NCBI GenBank assembly: GCA_003963245.1
Contig: RXJX01000002.1
Location: forward strand, 62,001-126,000
DNA length: 64,000 bases
Direction: 5' to 3'
Source of the DNA: Neisseriaceae bacterium
GTDB taxonomy: Bacteria; Pseudomonadota; Gammaproteobacteria; Burkholderiales; UBA11063
Position 1 is the first letter of the stretch, and each line of letters begins with the position of its first letter. The position numbers were made by a program, and so were the translations under genes. Shown here piece after piece: positions 1-8,253 of the stretch. The notes beneath the pieces were generated by a model. The model saw only the letters and a list, made by a program, of their open reading frames with translations, did no database searches and was not told the origin of the DNA.

Positions 1-1
1 A

Positions 2-1273
2 ATTCTCGCAAGTAGATTTTATAATAAAGTCAAGGGCACCGCAAATAAAGCACTTAGCGTCATGCCTGGCATGCAAAAGCTTGCGCACAAGGTAGAGGAG
101 CATATGAAAGGCATGGTAATGCCAAGCACAATGTTTGAAGAGCTTGGCTTTAATTACATTGGACCAATTGATGGACATGACTTAGATCAGCTTATTGACA
201 CCTTGAGCGAGCTTAAAAATTTATCGGGCCCGCAATTTTTGCACGTCGTGACAAAAAAAGGGCAAGGTTATAAGTTAGCTGAAAATGACCCGATCGGTTA
301 TCACGGTGTAAATAAATTTAACCCACAGGAAGGCATGATTAGCAGCAAAAGCAATGCATTAAGCTATATGCATGTTTTTGGCAAGTTTCTCTGTGATATC
401 GCCAAGATTGATGATGAATTTATCGCAATTACTCCTGCGATGCGTGAAGGTTCTGGGATGGTCGAATTTGCCAAGCTTTATCCTGAAAAATTTTTTGACG
501 TCGGTATAGCTGAACAGCATGCAATAACTTTTGCAGGAGGTGCTGCTACTAAAGGAATTAAGCCTATTGTAGCAATCTACTCAACCTTTTTGCAACGTGG
601 CTATGATCAGCTTATTCATGATGTTGCTTTACAAGAAGTTTCAGTTTTGTTTGCAATTGACCGTGCCGGAGTGGTCGGCGCAGATGGTCCAACTCATATT
701 GGTGCCTTTGATTTAAGTTTTCTACGTTGCATACCCAACCTGATAATCATGACACCAAGTGATGAAAATGAATGTTATCAAATGCTCTACACGGGTTTCA
801 GAATCAATAACCAGTCATGCGCAGTACGCTACCCTCGTGGCGCAGGAATTGGGCGAGAATTAGATAGTGAATTTAAAATGATTCCGGTTGGTAAAGGACG
901 TGTAGTTAGAGAAGGTAGCAAAATTGCTATTCTGGCATTTGGTTCAATGCTGCAGGCAGCCAGTGAGGCAGCAACGGAAATCAATGCAACTGTTTGTGAT
1001 ATGCGCTTTGTTAAACCTCTAGATCGCGATTTACTATTACAAATCGGTAAAACGCATGAGTTTATTGTAACTATTGAAGAGAATGTGATTGCCGGTGGTG
1101 CTGGTTCTGCCTGTGCAGAGGCATTGCAGGATTTGAATATCCAACTCCCAATTTTACATTTAGGAATCCCTGATCAATTTATTGAACATGGAGATCCTAA
1201 GCAATTACTATCTTTAATTGGTTTAGATAAAAATGGAATCATTAACTCAATCAAGCAAAAAGGCTGGGTTTAA
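2..1273 (+). CDS. dxs: 1-deoxy-D-xylulose-5-phosphate synthase, 3' part (5' end outside window)
   Basis: Cytoplasmic thiamine-diphosphate enzyme that condenses pyruvate with glyceraldehyde 3-phosphate, the first step of the MEP isoprenoid pathway and a source of thiamine and pyridoxal precursors. The reading frame is open from base 2, so the gene begins upstream of the window. The 423 residues seen correspond to roughly the last two thirds of a family protein of about 620 residues. Visible landmarks are the PGMQKLAHKVEEH and GFNYIGPIDGHD stretches of the N-terminal domain end, the VGIAEQHAITFAGG segment holding the catalytic glutamate, and the C-terminal transketolase domain with IEENVIAGGAGSA. 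An internal ATG at 62 is not the true start because homology continues upstream of it. It is followed after 29 nt by an exported protein gene on the same strand. Confidence 0.95.
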   Translation: MLASRFYNKVKGTANKALSVMPGMQKLAHKVEEHMKGMVMPSTMFEELGFNYIGPIDGHDLDQLIDTLSELKNLSGPQFLHVVTKKGQGYKLAENDPIGYHGVNKFNPQEGMISSKSNALSYMHVFGKFLCDIAKIDDEFIAITPAMREGSGMVEFAKLYPEKFFDVGIAEQHAITFAGGAATKGIKPIVAIYSTFLQRGYDQLIHDVALQEVSVLFAIDRAGVVGADGPTHIGAFDLSFLRCIPNLIIMTPSDENECYQMLYTGFRINNQSCAVRYPRGAGIGRELDSEFKMIPVGKGRVVREGSKIAILAFGSMLQAASEAATEINATVCDMRFVKPLDRDLLLQIGKTHEFIVTIEENVIAGGAGSACAEALQDLNIQLPILHLGIPDQFIEHGDPKQLLSLIGLDKNGIINSIKQKGWV

Positions 1274-1302
1274 AATAATAAATACTGAAAGGAAATAATA
1301 CG

Positions 1303-1962
1303 ATGAAAAAAATACTTATCGCGCTTACTGCTACTGCTTCAGTGCATGCTTTTGCCGACAAAATTTATCTTGAACCACAATATACCGTCGCAATTGAATC
1401 AGCTAGCTTAGAATCAGGTACTCAAAATTACATTACTAAAACATTAACTCCTATTGTTTATGAAGACCGCTTATTGCCAGCAGGAGAAAGTGTTGTACTG
1501 AGTTGCGAAGATAATAAACCTGTAATTCGCAAAATTGATCAACAAGAACTAAAAATCCCCGTGCAAATTGCCAACAATACCAAACAACCAGTCAACTGTA
1601 CTAGCGCAAATCTTGGTTTATTTTGGACTTTAGATGAATATAAAGTTAAAAATGATGGAATTATAACTATTGATGATAAAAAATTTAGCATAATTCCTTT
1701 TAGCGCAACAATACCACCTTCACTAGATGGTAAAATTGTAAGTGTTACCAGTGATGGCAACCTGACCAATGTACTGGTTAATAAAGTAAAATATTTTAAA
1801 AAAGCTCAATTTTATGGTACTATCAATGGAGTCAGCTACCTATTGCAAGCTAGTAATGATGATAAAAAATTTACCGTACATGCGGCTAATTTACAAAAAT
1901 TACTGGTTACCGATGAAAATGGACAAGTTCTGGCAAGCATTGATTTCCCAAGCTATGAATAA
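1303..1962 (+). CDS. exported protein of unknown function
   Basis: A 219-residue protein that I do not recognise. The N-terminus MKKILIALTATASVHAFA is a convincing Sec signal peptide with a likely cleavage after AFA, so the mature protein should be periplasmic or outer-membrane associated. The rest is rich in beta-prone stretches and asparagine or lysine and has two cysteines, which could form a disulfide. A good ribosome binding site (gaaagga) lies 9 nt before the ATG. It sits 29 nt after dxs and ends at a strong terminator, so it is probably read through from dxs or from a promoter inside it; no functional link to isoprenoid synthesis is visible. Confidence 0.75.
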   Translation: MKKILIALTATASVHAFADKIYLEPQYTVAIESASLESGTQNYITKTLTPIVYEDRLLPAGESVVLSCEDNKPVIRKIDQQELKIPVQIANNTKQPVNCTSANLGLFWTLDEYKVKNDGIITIDDKKFSIIPFSATIPPSLDGKIVSVTSDGNLTNVLVNKVKYFKKAQFYGTINGVSYLLQASNDDKKFTVHAANLQKLLVTDENGQVLASIDFPSYE

Positions 1963-1974
1963 TTAATACTACAA

Positions 1975-2010
1975 TAAAAAAAGTATAGCGCAATCGCTAT
2001 ACTTTTTTTA
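1975..2010. terminator. bidirectional rho-independent terminator
   Basis: A perfect 10-bp stem (AAGTATAGCG / CGCTATACTT) with loop CAAT is flanked by an A run on the left and seven T on the right. It can stop transcription from the plus-strand exported protein gene and from the minus-strand lipoprotein gene ending at 2024. Confidence 0.9.
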
Positions 2011-2023
2011 TTTCTGCCTTTAT

Positions 2024-4702
2024 CTACTGAGCGTTGATAAATGTACCAAATTTACTCCACTCATCAATATTAGATTGTGCATTATATGCCGGATCATGAC
2101 GCGTTCCGCTATAGTTAAATCCAATATACCAAGGCTCCTGAACATTTAGGTTCGTTCCACTAGTTTCACCAAATGCACCTTGCGTCGCTGTACCAGGACT
2201 TTGTAGAGCATATACCGCGTAACCTGCTTGATTAGCTTTAGTTGATGCATATACACCATAATTGTTCTCAGCATAAGCTAACGCATCTGGATGGTTAATT
2301 GAAGCATCATTCACACCTTTACCCGGCAAGCCTGAAATCATAATGCATTGAGCATAAGGAATTTGTTGCCCTGAAGCATTACTCCCACAATGGCTAAATG
2401 TTTGCAACGGAACTGATTCAATATTAACATTTTGCATCACACATGAAGCCAACTGATTGTATGCCTGAGTTCCGGGAGAGCTTAATGCGCTTTCGTTTGC
2501 AGCTAAGAATGCATTGCTTAAACCATTACATGCAGCTTGATTTAGCATAATTTCTGAAATTTCACCTGGCTTAGTATGTCTGGTAAAATCAGGAGTCCAG
2601 ATTTCCACTTGCGACCATTGAGTTGCAGAGGTTGCCAGTGGCAATACCGGTGCATATTTCCCATCAAAATAAGTCATCGCATCACTTGGTGAAACGGTAT
2701 GATAAGTTTCGTTAAACATCCGATAGTTTTCAGATACCGAATCATTTAAAGTTGAATTACACCAGCTAGTAACGGTGGTAACGCCATTGACTGTAGTATT
2801 ACATGCAGTATCACTTTTAAACGCGGCATACAGTGCATTAGCATATTCTGAAGCAAATGCCCCACCAAAAGTATTATCAACATAACTAATTTCATCAGAC
2901 GTTTGGGTTAATGGTGCGCGGTAAGTTGCCACATCATAAGTTGAAAAATTAGCTACTCCCAATGGACCAAATGCTGCTGAAGTAACTGGTGTAAAACCAC
3001 TTGAAAAATAAAAGAATGTAAACCATTTACCGTGATAAGCCAAGCGATCAGCAACTTTTTTAAACACTTCCGCAGCACGGGTTTGCGTAAAGCCACCTTC
3101 CAAATCCATAGCCAAACCATCAATTTTATAATTAGCATTAAGTTGACTTGCATATAGCACTGGATGTACCAAAGCGTCAGCCAATAAGTCTTGTTGCTTA
3201 TCGTTATAACCGATCAAATCCGCCTTAACATCATTATCAAAAGCATAACTAAGGGTAAAACCAACATTATTTGAAGCAAACGCACCATTAGATGGATCGA
3301 CAACAGTACCAACCCATTTGGCAAATTCAGGATCTGGACGATTGGTACTTACCCCTGCCGCAGTAATTTGGCTTTCCGGATTAGTCATGCTGGAATCAAG
3401 CTTCCAAAAACCAATTTTGGGCATACCTGCCTCGCTATAGCTATACCCCATATCTATCATCTCAGTCAATGCAGTTTTAATCGGGCGTTGATTTAGATAG
3501 TTATTATTAATTTGTTTTAAATCTTTGCCATAACTTTGTAAGTCAGTTGGCCAGCCACTATTGGGTTTATCCGGATCTTGCGAAGAATAAACATAAATTG
3601 AATTAAAGTCACCTAAAACATTACTAGTCGCAACACTACCTGTTCTCCATGCAGCTAAATCTGGATTAGTTGCAGCAACATTGAGATAAAAGGTCTGCCA
3701 CGCATTTTCAACTATGTTACCACTAGCTTGACTAGCTTTTACATTGATTTGATAAACTCCGGCAGTTAAACCTGTTGCCGATAAATAGCCAGCTTGATTA
3801 ATACTAAATTGTGAATCTGAACAGCTAACTGGATTAGCCTTAACCTGAGAATCAACCCCAGTAATTTTGACAATATTACAATTAGTTGCACTACCATTAT
3901 TCAGTTGGCTTGCATCAAAACTAAAAGTTTCATTACCATCTGGACTATAAAAATAATTATGTAAATCAACTATTGTTGTTGAAGTATTGAAGTCACTCGG
4001 TGTAGCAGAAATTTCCATATAATAAGGCTGTGATTTATTAACTACTGAATTATCTTTATCCCAGCGATTCGGACGTGCCGCTACTCGATCATAAGCGGGT
4101 AGGTCACGAATCATTTCAGCTACATTATATGCTCTTAACCCACGGTATAAAATAACTGGTAAGTTTCCAGTACTACCATTCAAACCACCATTAGCAGTAA
4201 CCGTTAAATTACATATAACTTTATTCTTGTCGCCATCTAAAATGCTACAACCTTGACTAGCGCTTAATGCGGCAAAACCACTTTCGGTTAATGGTGTTTT
4301 CTGAAATAATTGACTGGCTGCAGAACCGCTACCAAAAGTTAAATAATTTTGGATTAACTTATTACCAGATAAGCTATAGCTAGTTGCTTGTGTTCCATCG
4401 CTTTCGGTTGGAAAATAACTTCCTAGGCTACTAACTGGGCTCGATGTATCAATAGATGGAGTTGGTGATGGCACATGATAAGATGTCCAGCTAAAATCAT
4501 CTAATTCATCAACATTAATTTGCACATATGGTAGTGCAATCCCTGCATTGCTGCTAGCTTGCTCGTTGCTATTTAAAGATGAAGATTGATTTGCTGTAGT
4601 TTGATGCGTGCCATCTTGACTGTTCGCACCACCACTGTTACATGCGCTCAAACCAGTTAATGTAGTTGCTAATAGAACGAAAGAAAGTTTGTTGAGTTTC
4701 AT
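2024..4702 (-). CDS. large lipoprotein with a degenerate GH18-like glycosidase domain
   Basis: An 892-residue lipoprotein: the signal peptide ends in LSAC (lipobox Cys21), followed by a Ser/Asn/Gln-rich linker. The middle part (about 240-350) looks like beta-sandwich material. Around residues 525-540 is DGLAMDLEGG, which resembles the glycoside hydrolase family 18 active-site strand DGxDxDxE. Here the acid/base glutamate (E535) and the preceding aspartate (D533) are kept, but the first aspartate of the DxDxE core is alanine (A531). Following segments such as FTFFYFSSGF fit later strands of a TIM barrel. Chitinase-like activity or a carbohydrate-binding role is inference. It is the last gene of a minus-strand run but is separated from the upstream peptide-binding gene by a terminator. 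ATG start with signal peptide supports the chosen start. Confidence 0.7.
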   Translation of the reverse strand: MKLNKLSFVLLATTLTGLSACNSGGANSQDGTHQTTANQSSSLNSNEQASSNAGIALPYVQINVDELDDFSWTSYHVPSPTPSIDTSSPVSSLGSYFPTESDGTQATSYSLSGNKLIQNYLTFGSGSAASQLFQKTPLTESGFAALSASQGCSILDGDKNKVICNLTVTANGGLNGSTGNLPVILYRGLRAYNVAEMIRDLPAYDRVAARPNRWDKDNSVVNKSQPYYMEISATPSDFNTSTTIVDLHNYFYSPDGNETFSFDASQLNNGSATNCNIVKITGVDSQVKANPVSCSDSQFSINQAGYLSATGLTAGVYQINVKASQASGNIVENAWQTFYLNVAATNPDLAAWRTGSVATSNVLGDFNSIYVYSSQDPDKPNSGWPTDLQSYGKDLKQINNNYLNQRPIKTALTEMIDMGYSYSEAGMPKIGFWKLDSSMTNPESQITAAGVSTNRPDPEFAKWVGTVVDPSNGAFASNNVGFTLSYAFDNDVKADLIGYNDKQQDLLADALVHPVLYASQLNANYKIDGLAMDLEGGFTQTRAAEVFKKVADRLAYHGKWFTFFYFSSGFTPVTSAAFGPLGVANFSTYDVATYRAPLTQTSDEISYVDNTFGGAFASEYANALYAAFKSDTACNTTVNGVTTVTSWCNSTLNDSVSENYRMFNETYHTVSPSDAMTYFDGKYAPVLPLATSATQWSQVEIWTPDFTRHTKPGEISEIMLNQAACNGLSNAFLAANESALSSPGTQAYNQLASCVMQNVNIESVPLQTFSHCGSNASGQQIPYAQCIMISGLPGKGVNDASINHPDALAYAENNYGVYASTKANQAGYAVYALQSPGTATQGAFGETSGTNLNVQEPWYIGFNYSGTRHDPAYNAQSNIDEWSKFGTFINAQ

Positions 4703-4756
4703 TTTAAATCCTAAATTGAATTAACTTACAGGCGCAAGTGTAAACAATTTAAGCTT

Positions 4757-4795
4757 AAAATAAAACCGCGTTTTTGCATGGGTGAATACGCGGTT
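4757..4795 (-). terminator. rho-independent terminator after the peptide-binding lipoprotein gene
   Basis: On the minus strand an 8-bp stem (AACCGCGT / ACGCGGTT, 16-nt loop) is followed by TTATTTT. It lies directly downstream of the gene ending at 4809 and separates it from the large lipoprotein gene. Confidence 0.65.
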
Positions 4796-4808
4796 AAAGG
4801 AGCATCAG

Positions 4809-6437
4809 CTAATTATTAAATTTAATCCATTTAGATTGTTCGACATTAAAAAAATTATGCTCAACATCTAAGTTTTGTATATAGGGTTTTACTAGTTTAG
4901 AATAATTTGGCTGAAATAGCGGAATAATTGCATAATCATTTAATGCCAATGTCAAGGCTTGTGCATATAGTTGCCGCTTTTGCGTCAAATCAGTTGCTTT
5001 ATCTGCTTCTGCAATTAGTTTATCGTATTGAGGGTTACAGTAATGTGAATTATTTTGCATGCCGTTACATAAATAGAGCTGAGTGTAGCTAGTAACTGAA
5101 TTATAATCAGCAACCCAACGATCCCGCGCAACCACATAATTACCACTATGACGACTAGCAATAAATGTTTTCCACTCTTGATTAGATAAGACCACCTCAA
5201 CACCTAGATTTGCCTGCCACATTCCTGTGATAGCCAAGGCAATCTTCTTATGTAAATCATCAGTATTGTAACTCAGATTAATTTTTAAAGGATGCTCTGA
5301 AGAATATCCAGCTTTAGCATACAATTGCTTAGCAATTTTTAACTGTTCTGGGTATGATAAATTTGCCCAACTATATTGAACTGATTTATAAGCTCCGCTT
5401 TCAACCGTTGCTGTCACATCACTATACAAAACGGTCTCGCCTTGTCCAAGAACTTTGCTCACCAGTGTTTCACGATCAATCGCCATACTTAATGCTTGGC
5501 GCAATGCTGGATTATTTTTGAATTGTGCTAATAATTGATTTAAGTCATAGAAATAAATGGCTTCTTGCTTAATTGTATGTAATTCTTTTGGATACTCTTG
5601 CTTGAGTGCCTGATATTGATCAATCGGAACACTTTGATATACTAAATCTACCCCACCAGTTTTATAGGCACTTAATCCCGCGTTATGATCCACATAGGGG
5701 AAATACTCAACTTTAGGAATTAAGACTTGGTTCGCTTGAAAGAAATAAGGATTTTTGCTGACTAAGATGTGTCCATTAACAATGTGCTCAGTCAAAGTAT
5801 AGGCGCCGGAAGTCACCATATTCTGTGGTTCAGTCCAAGCATTGCCATATTTTTCAATTATTTTTTGTGAAACAACTCCTACCGTGCCCAACGTTAGATA
5901 GTTCAGAAAATTAGCATCAGGATGTTCTAGCTGAATTTTTATTGTCTGTTGGTCAGGAGCACTAATCCCGAGGCTTGCTGGAGGTAATTCACCTTTGATA
6001 ATCTTATCCCCATTAACCACGCCTGAGAGCAAATAATTATGCCCCGAACCTGTTTTGGGATCCACAACCCGCCGATAAGTATAAATAAAATCGTTGGCGC
6101 TGATAGCCGAACCATCAGAAAATTTTAAATTGGGGCGGAGATGAAAAATATAGGTTTTGCCATCGGCAGAAATATTCCAGCTTTCAGCCATACCTGGGAT
6201 AGGATTATTTTGTTGATCAAAATCCACTACCCCCGCAAATAAATCGTTAATTATCCGACCAGATGCAGCATCTTCTGACAACGCGGGGTCTAGTGTTGGT
6301 GCTTCACTACCGACATCAATTCTCAGCGTATCCAGCGGATGTTGTTCAATTGATGCAGTTTGGGGACGAGAACATGAAGTTAAAATAATACTACAAACGA
6401 TACAAATGTAAGAGCAATATAATTTTTTACTATTCAC
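4809..6437 (-). CDS. peptide ABC transporter substrate-binding lipoprotein (OppA/SBP_bac_5 family)
   Basis: Family 5 extracellular solute-binding protein of 542 residues, the usual size for OppA. The GTG-started N-terminus has a hydrophobic stretch ending in LTSC, a lipobox. The mature N-terminus reads LRIDVGSEAPTLDPAL, and the family signature AESWNISADGKTYIFHLR and the DFIYTYRRVVDP segment follow; these are hallmarks of oligopeptide-binding proteins. It would capture oligopeptides (possibly murein peptides) at the inner membrane for an ABC importer. No permease or ATPase genes lie next to it, so partner subunits must be elsewhere. Upstream neighbours on the same strand are a beta-lactamase-fold hydrolase (44 nt away) and a NUDIX gene, so the three may share a transcript. 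The start is GTG, preceded by aaggtg. Confidence 0.92.
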   Translation of the reverse strand: MNSKKLYCSYICIVCSIILTSCSRPQTASIEQHPLDTLRIDVGSEAPTLDPALSEDAASGRIINDLFAGVVDFDQQNNPIPGMAESWNISADGKTYIFHLRPNLKFSDGSAISANDFIYTYRRVVDPKTGSGHNYLLSGVVNGDKIIKGELPPASLGISAPDQQTIKIQLEHPDANFLNYLTLGTVGVVSQKIIEKYGNAWTEPQNMVTSGAYTLTEHIVNGHILVSKNPYFFQANQVLIPKVEYFPYVDHNAGLSAYKTGGVDLVYQSVPIDQYQALKQEYPKELHTIKQEAIYFYDLNQLLAQFKNNPALRQALSMAIDRETLVSKVLGQGETVLYSDVTATVESGAYKSVQYSWANLSYPEQLKIAKQLYAKAGYSSEHPLKINLSYNTDDLHKKIALAITGMWQANLGVEVVLSNQEWKTFIASRHSGNYVVARDRWVADYNSVTSYTQLYLCNGMQNNSHYCNPQYDKLIAEADKATDLTQKRQLYAQALTLALNDYAIIPLFQPNYSKLVKPYIQNLDVEHNFFNVEQSKWIKFNN

Positions 6438-6481
6438 TTAACTGTACACCTTATAGAAATTTAATAGATTATTATAAAAGC

Positions 6482-7810
6482 TTAATTAACTACACACTCA
6501 TTCATCATCTTGCTTAAAATTGCAGACTCAATGTTTTGTCTAACCTTCCAATATCCTGGTTTGTTAGAATTAAAAACATACACTGCCGAAGCATGCGTAT
6601 TTTCCATATATATCCAATTTGAATGAAATCCTAATGTGTCTCCTCCATGACTATAGTACATAGTACTACGACCATCTGGAAGTCTTGTAAAAAAAGCCAT
6701 AATCCCTAAACCATAACCTAAGCCAAATCCTGTTGCTGTCTTCTTATCAACATTAGATAATTGCGCCCCAGAGTTATATTGTTCACTGCTCTCCGTAGCA
6801 ACCAAAGATTTCATTTCAGCAAGTTGCTGACTCTCAAGTAAACCACCATGTGCTTTATCTCGAAATAACGCTTGGATATACTTGTTCATGTCGATAGTAT
6901 CAGATATTATACTTCCTGCAGCATTTGCCCATGACAAAGAAAAGGGTACTATATCTACTCCACTATGCACTGGATTGTTATTATCTTTAAATAAGCTAAA
7001 TTTTTTAAATTGGTCATCATTAATATAGCCACTCATCAATAATTTTATTTGTGATGGATTAATCTCATGAGATTCAATATTAGTAATGTAATAAGTGTGA
7101 GTTAGCGCAAGTTTATCAATAACTCTACTTGTAATCTGTTGTTTAATACTGCTTTTGGTAATATTTGCAATAATCTCACTTAAAATAACATACCCGGTAT
7201 TAGAGTAATGCCAACCTTTGCCAGCGGAAAAATCAATTGGTTCATCTGCCATAAGTTTAATTATTTCATTAGAATACACTTGACGATAAGGATATTTTAA
7301 ATACATTTCACTGAACTCGGTAAACTTATCGTCAGTATAATCAGGTATTCCACTTGTATGATTAAGTAATTCCCGTAAGGTAATTTTATTCCATCTATAA
7401 TTCCATACAGATGACTCTACTAAACCTTTATCATGAAGTAATTCACCTATACTAATATCCAAACCTTTTTGTCCAAAATATCCTTCAGCCTCCATCTGTA
7501 AGGTCACAACGGCTACAAATGATTTACTAGAACTACCTATTTGATATATTGTATCCTTAGGCAAATTAACCGCGTCAGAGTTTTTATCAATTTTGCCAAC
7601 GGCCAGAGAAATTGGCTGTTTACCATTAATGCCATCGCACTGAAAGGTTAATGGTATACCAGTTATTCCTGCTAATTTAGCTTCTTTGCTATTAATCGCC
7701 TCACTTAGATTATTTTGCAAATCAATCGTATTACTCGTTTGTGCAATCGCATTACTGCGTATAAAAATACACACAATAATAAACCGCGTAAGCACTACAA
7801 AGTTTTTCAT
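6482..7810 (-). CDS. exported serine hydrolase of the beta-lactamase (class C / PBP4*-like) family
   Basis: A beta-lactamase superfamily serine hydrolase. The active-site motifs are visible: SxxK as SSSK within IGSSSKSFVAV, YxN as YSN within WHYSNTGYVIL, and the third motif HxG as HGGD near the C-terminus. Such proteins include class C beta-lactamases, D-alanyl-D-alanine carboxypeptidases and esterases; which one applies cannot be told. I prefer the ATG at 7810 because it gives a classic signal peptide (MKNFVVLTRFIIVCIFIRSNAIA). An ATG at 7834 would add eight charged residues in front and begins only 5 nt after the NUDIX stop; neither has a strong Shine-Dalgarno. Location is periplasmic by prediction. 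Co-oriented with a peptide-binding lipoprotein, which is compatible with a role in peptide or murein turnover. Confidence 0.88.
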   Translation of the reverse strand: MKNFVVLTRFIIVCIFIRSNAIAQTSNTIDLQNNLSEAINSKEAKLAGITGIPLTFQCDGINGKQPISLAVGKIDKNSDAVNLPKDTIYQIGSSSKSFVAVVTLQMEAEGYFGQKGLDISIGELLHDKGLVESSVWNYRWNKITLRELLNHTSGIPDYTDDKFTEFSEMYLKYPYRQVYSNEIIKLMADEPIDFSAGKGWHYSNTGYVILSEIIANITKSSIKQQITSRVIDKLALTHTYYITNIESHEINPSQIKLLMSGYINDDQFKKFSLFKDNNNPVHSGVDIVPFSLSWANAAGSIISDTIDMNKYIQALFRDKAHGGLLESQQLAEMKSLVATESSEQYNSGAQLSNVDKKTATGFGLGYGLGIMAFFTRLPDGRSTMYYSHGGDTLGFHSNWIYMENTHASAVYVFNSNKPGYWKVRQNIESAILSKMMNECVVN

Positions 7811-7839
7811 CTCACGTATTTCTATCTGATTCATTAGAT

Positions 7840-8232
7840 TTATATTTTTGTCGTAGTATCAAAGAATCTGCATAATTTAAGAACGGCTGGAGCAAGTAAC
7901 TCAGCATTCTGTTGCCAATCAAGATACTGAACATCTGAGATTTCAGATACAGGAGTAATTTCACCAGTAAATTTTGCGCTAAAACAATATAGTTCTACAT
8001 CATCGTCAAGACCATATGCTTTATCGCTCACCATCGTCATAAACTCAATTGACGAAGGTATCAAATCGATATTCAGCTCTTCTTTTATTTCACGAATCAG
8101 AGCTTGCTCTTTAGTTTCACCAAGTTCAATTTTCCCACCTGGTAGATACCATTTAACATTATCTCTGACTCTAACTACCAGTAATTTATGTTTTGCTTGA
8201 TTGAGTTCAACCAAGCACGCACAGCGTATCAT
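7840..8232 (-). CDS. NUDIX hydrolase
   Basis: A 130-residue NUDIX-fold pyrophosphohydrolase. The Nudix box is clear at about residues 31-54: GGKIELGETKEQALIREI followed by KEELNI, giving the Mg-binding REIKEE core; the usual glycine of the ELG position is asparagine. The preceding VRDNVKWYLPGGKIELGE matches MutT/NudA-type proteins acting on nucleoside diphosphate derivatives. The real substrate (oxidised nucleotide, sugar nucleotide or other) cannot be deduced. It is 5-30 nt upstream of the serine hydrolase and 21 nt downstream of relA on the same strand, so it probably belongs to the relA transcript. Confidence 0.9.
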   Translation of the reverse strand: MIRCACLVELNQAKHKLLVVRVRDNVKWYLPGGKIELGETKEQALIREIKEELNIDLIPSSIEFMTMVSDKAYGLDDDVELYCFSAKFTGEITPVSEISDVQYLDWQQNAELLAPAVLKLCRFFDTTTKI

Positions 8233-8253
8233 TAACAGCTTTCAAAATTTCGG

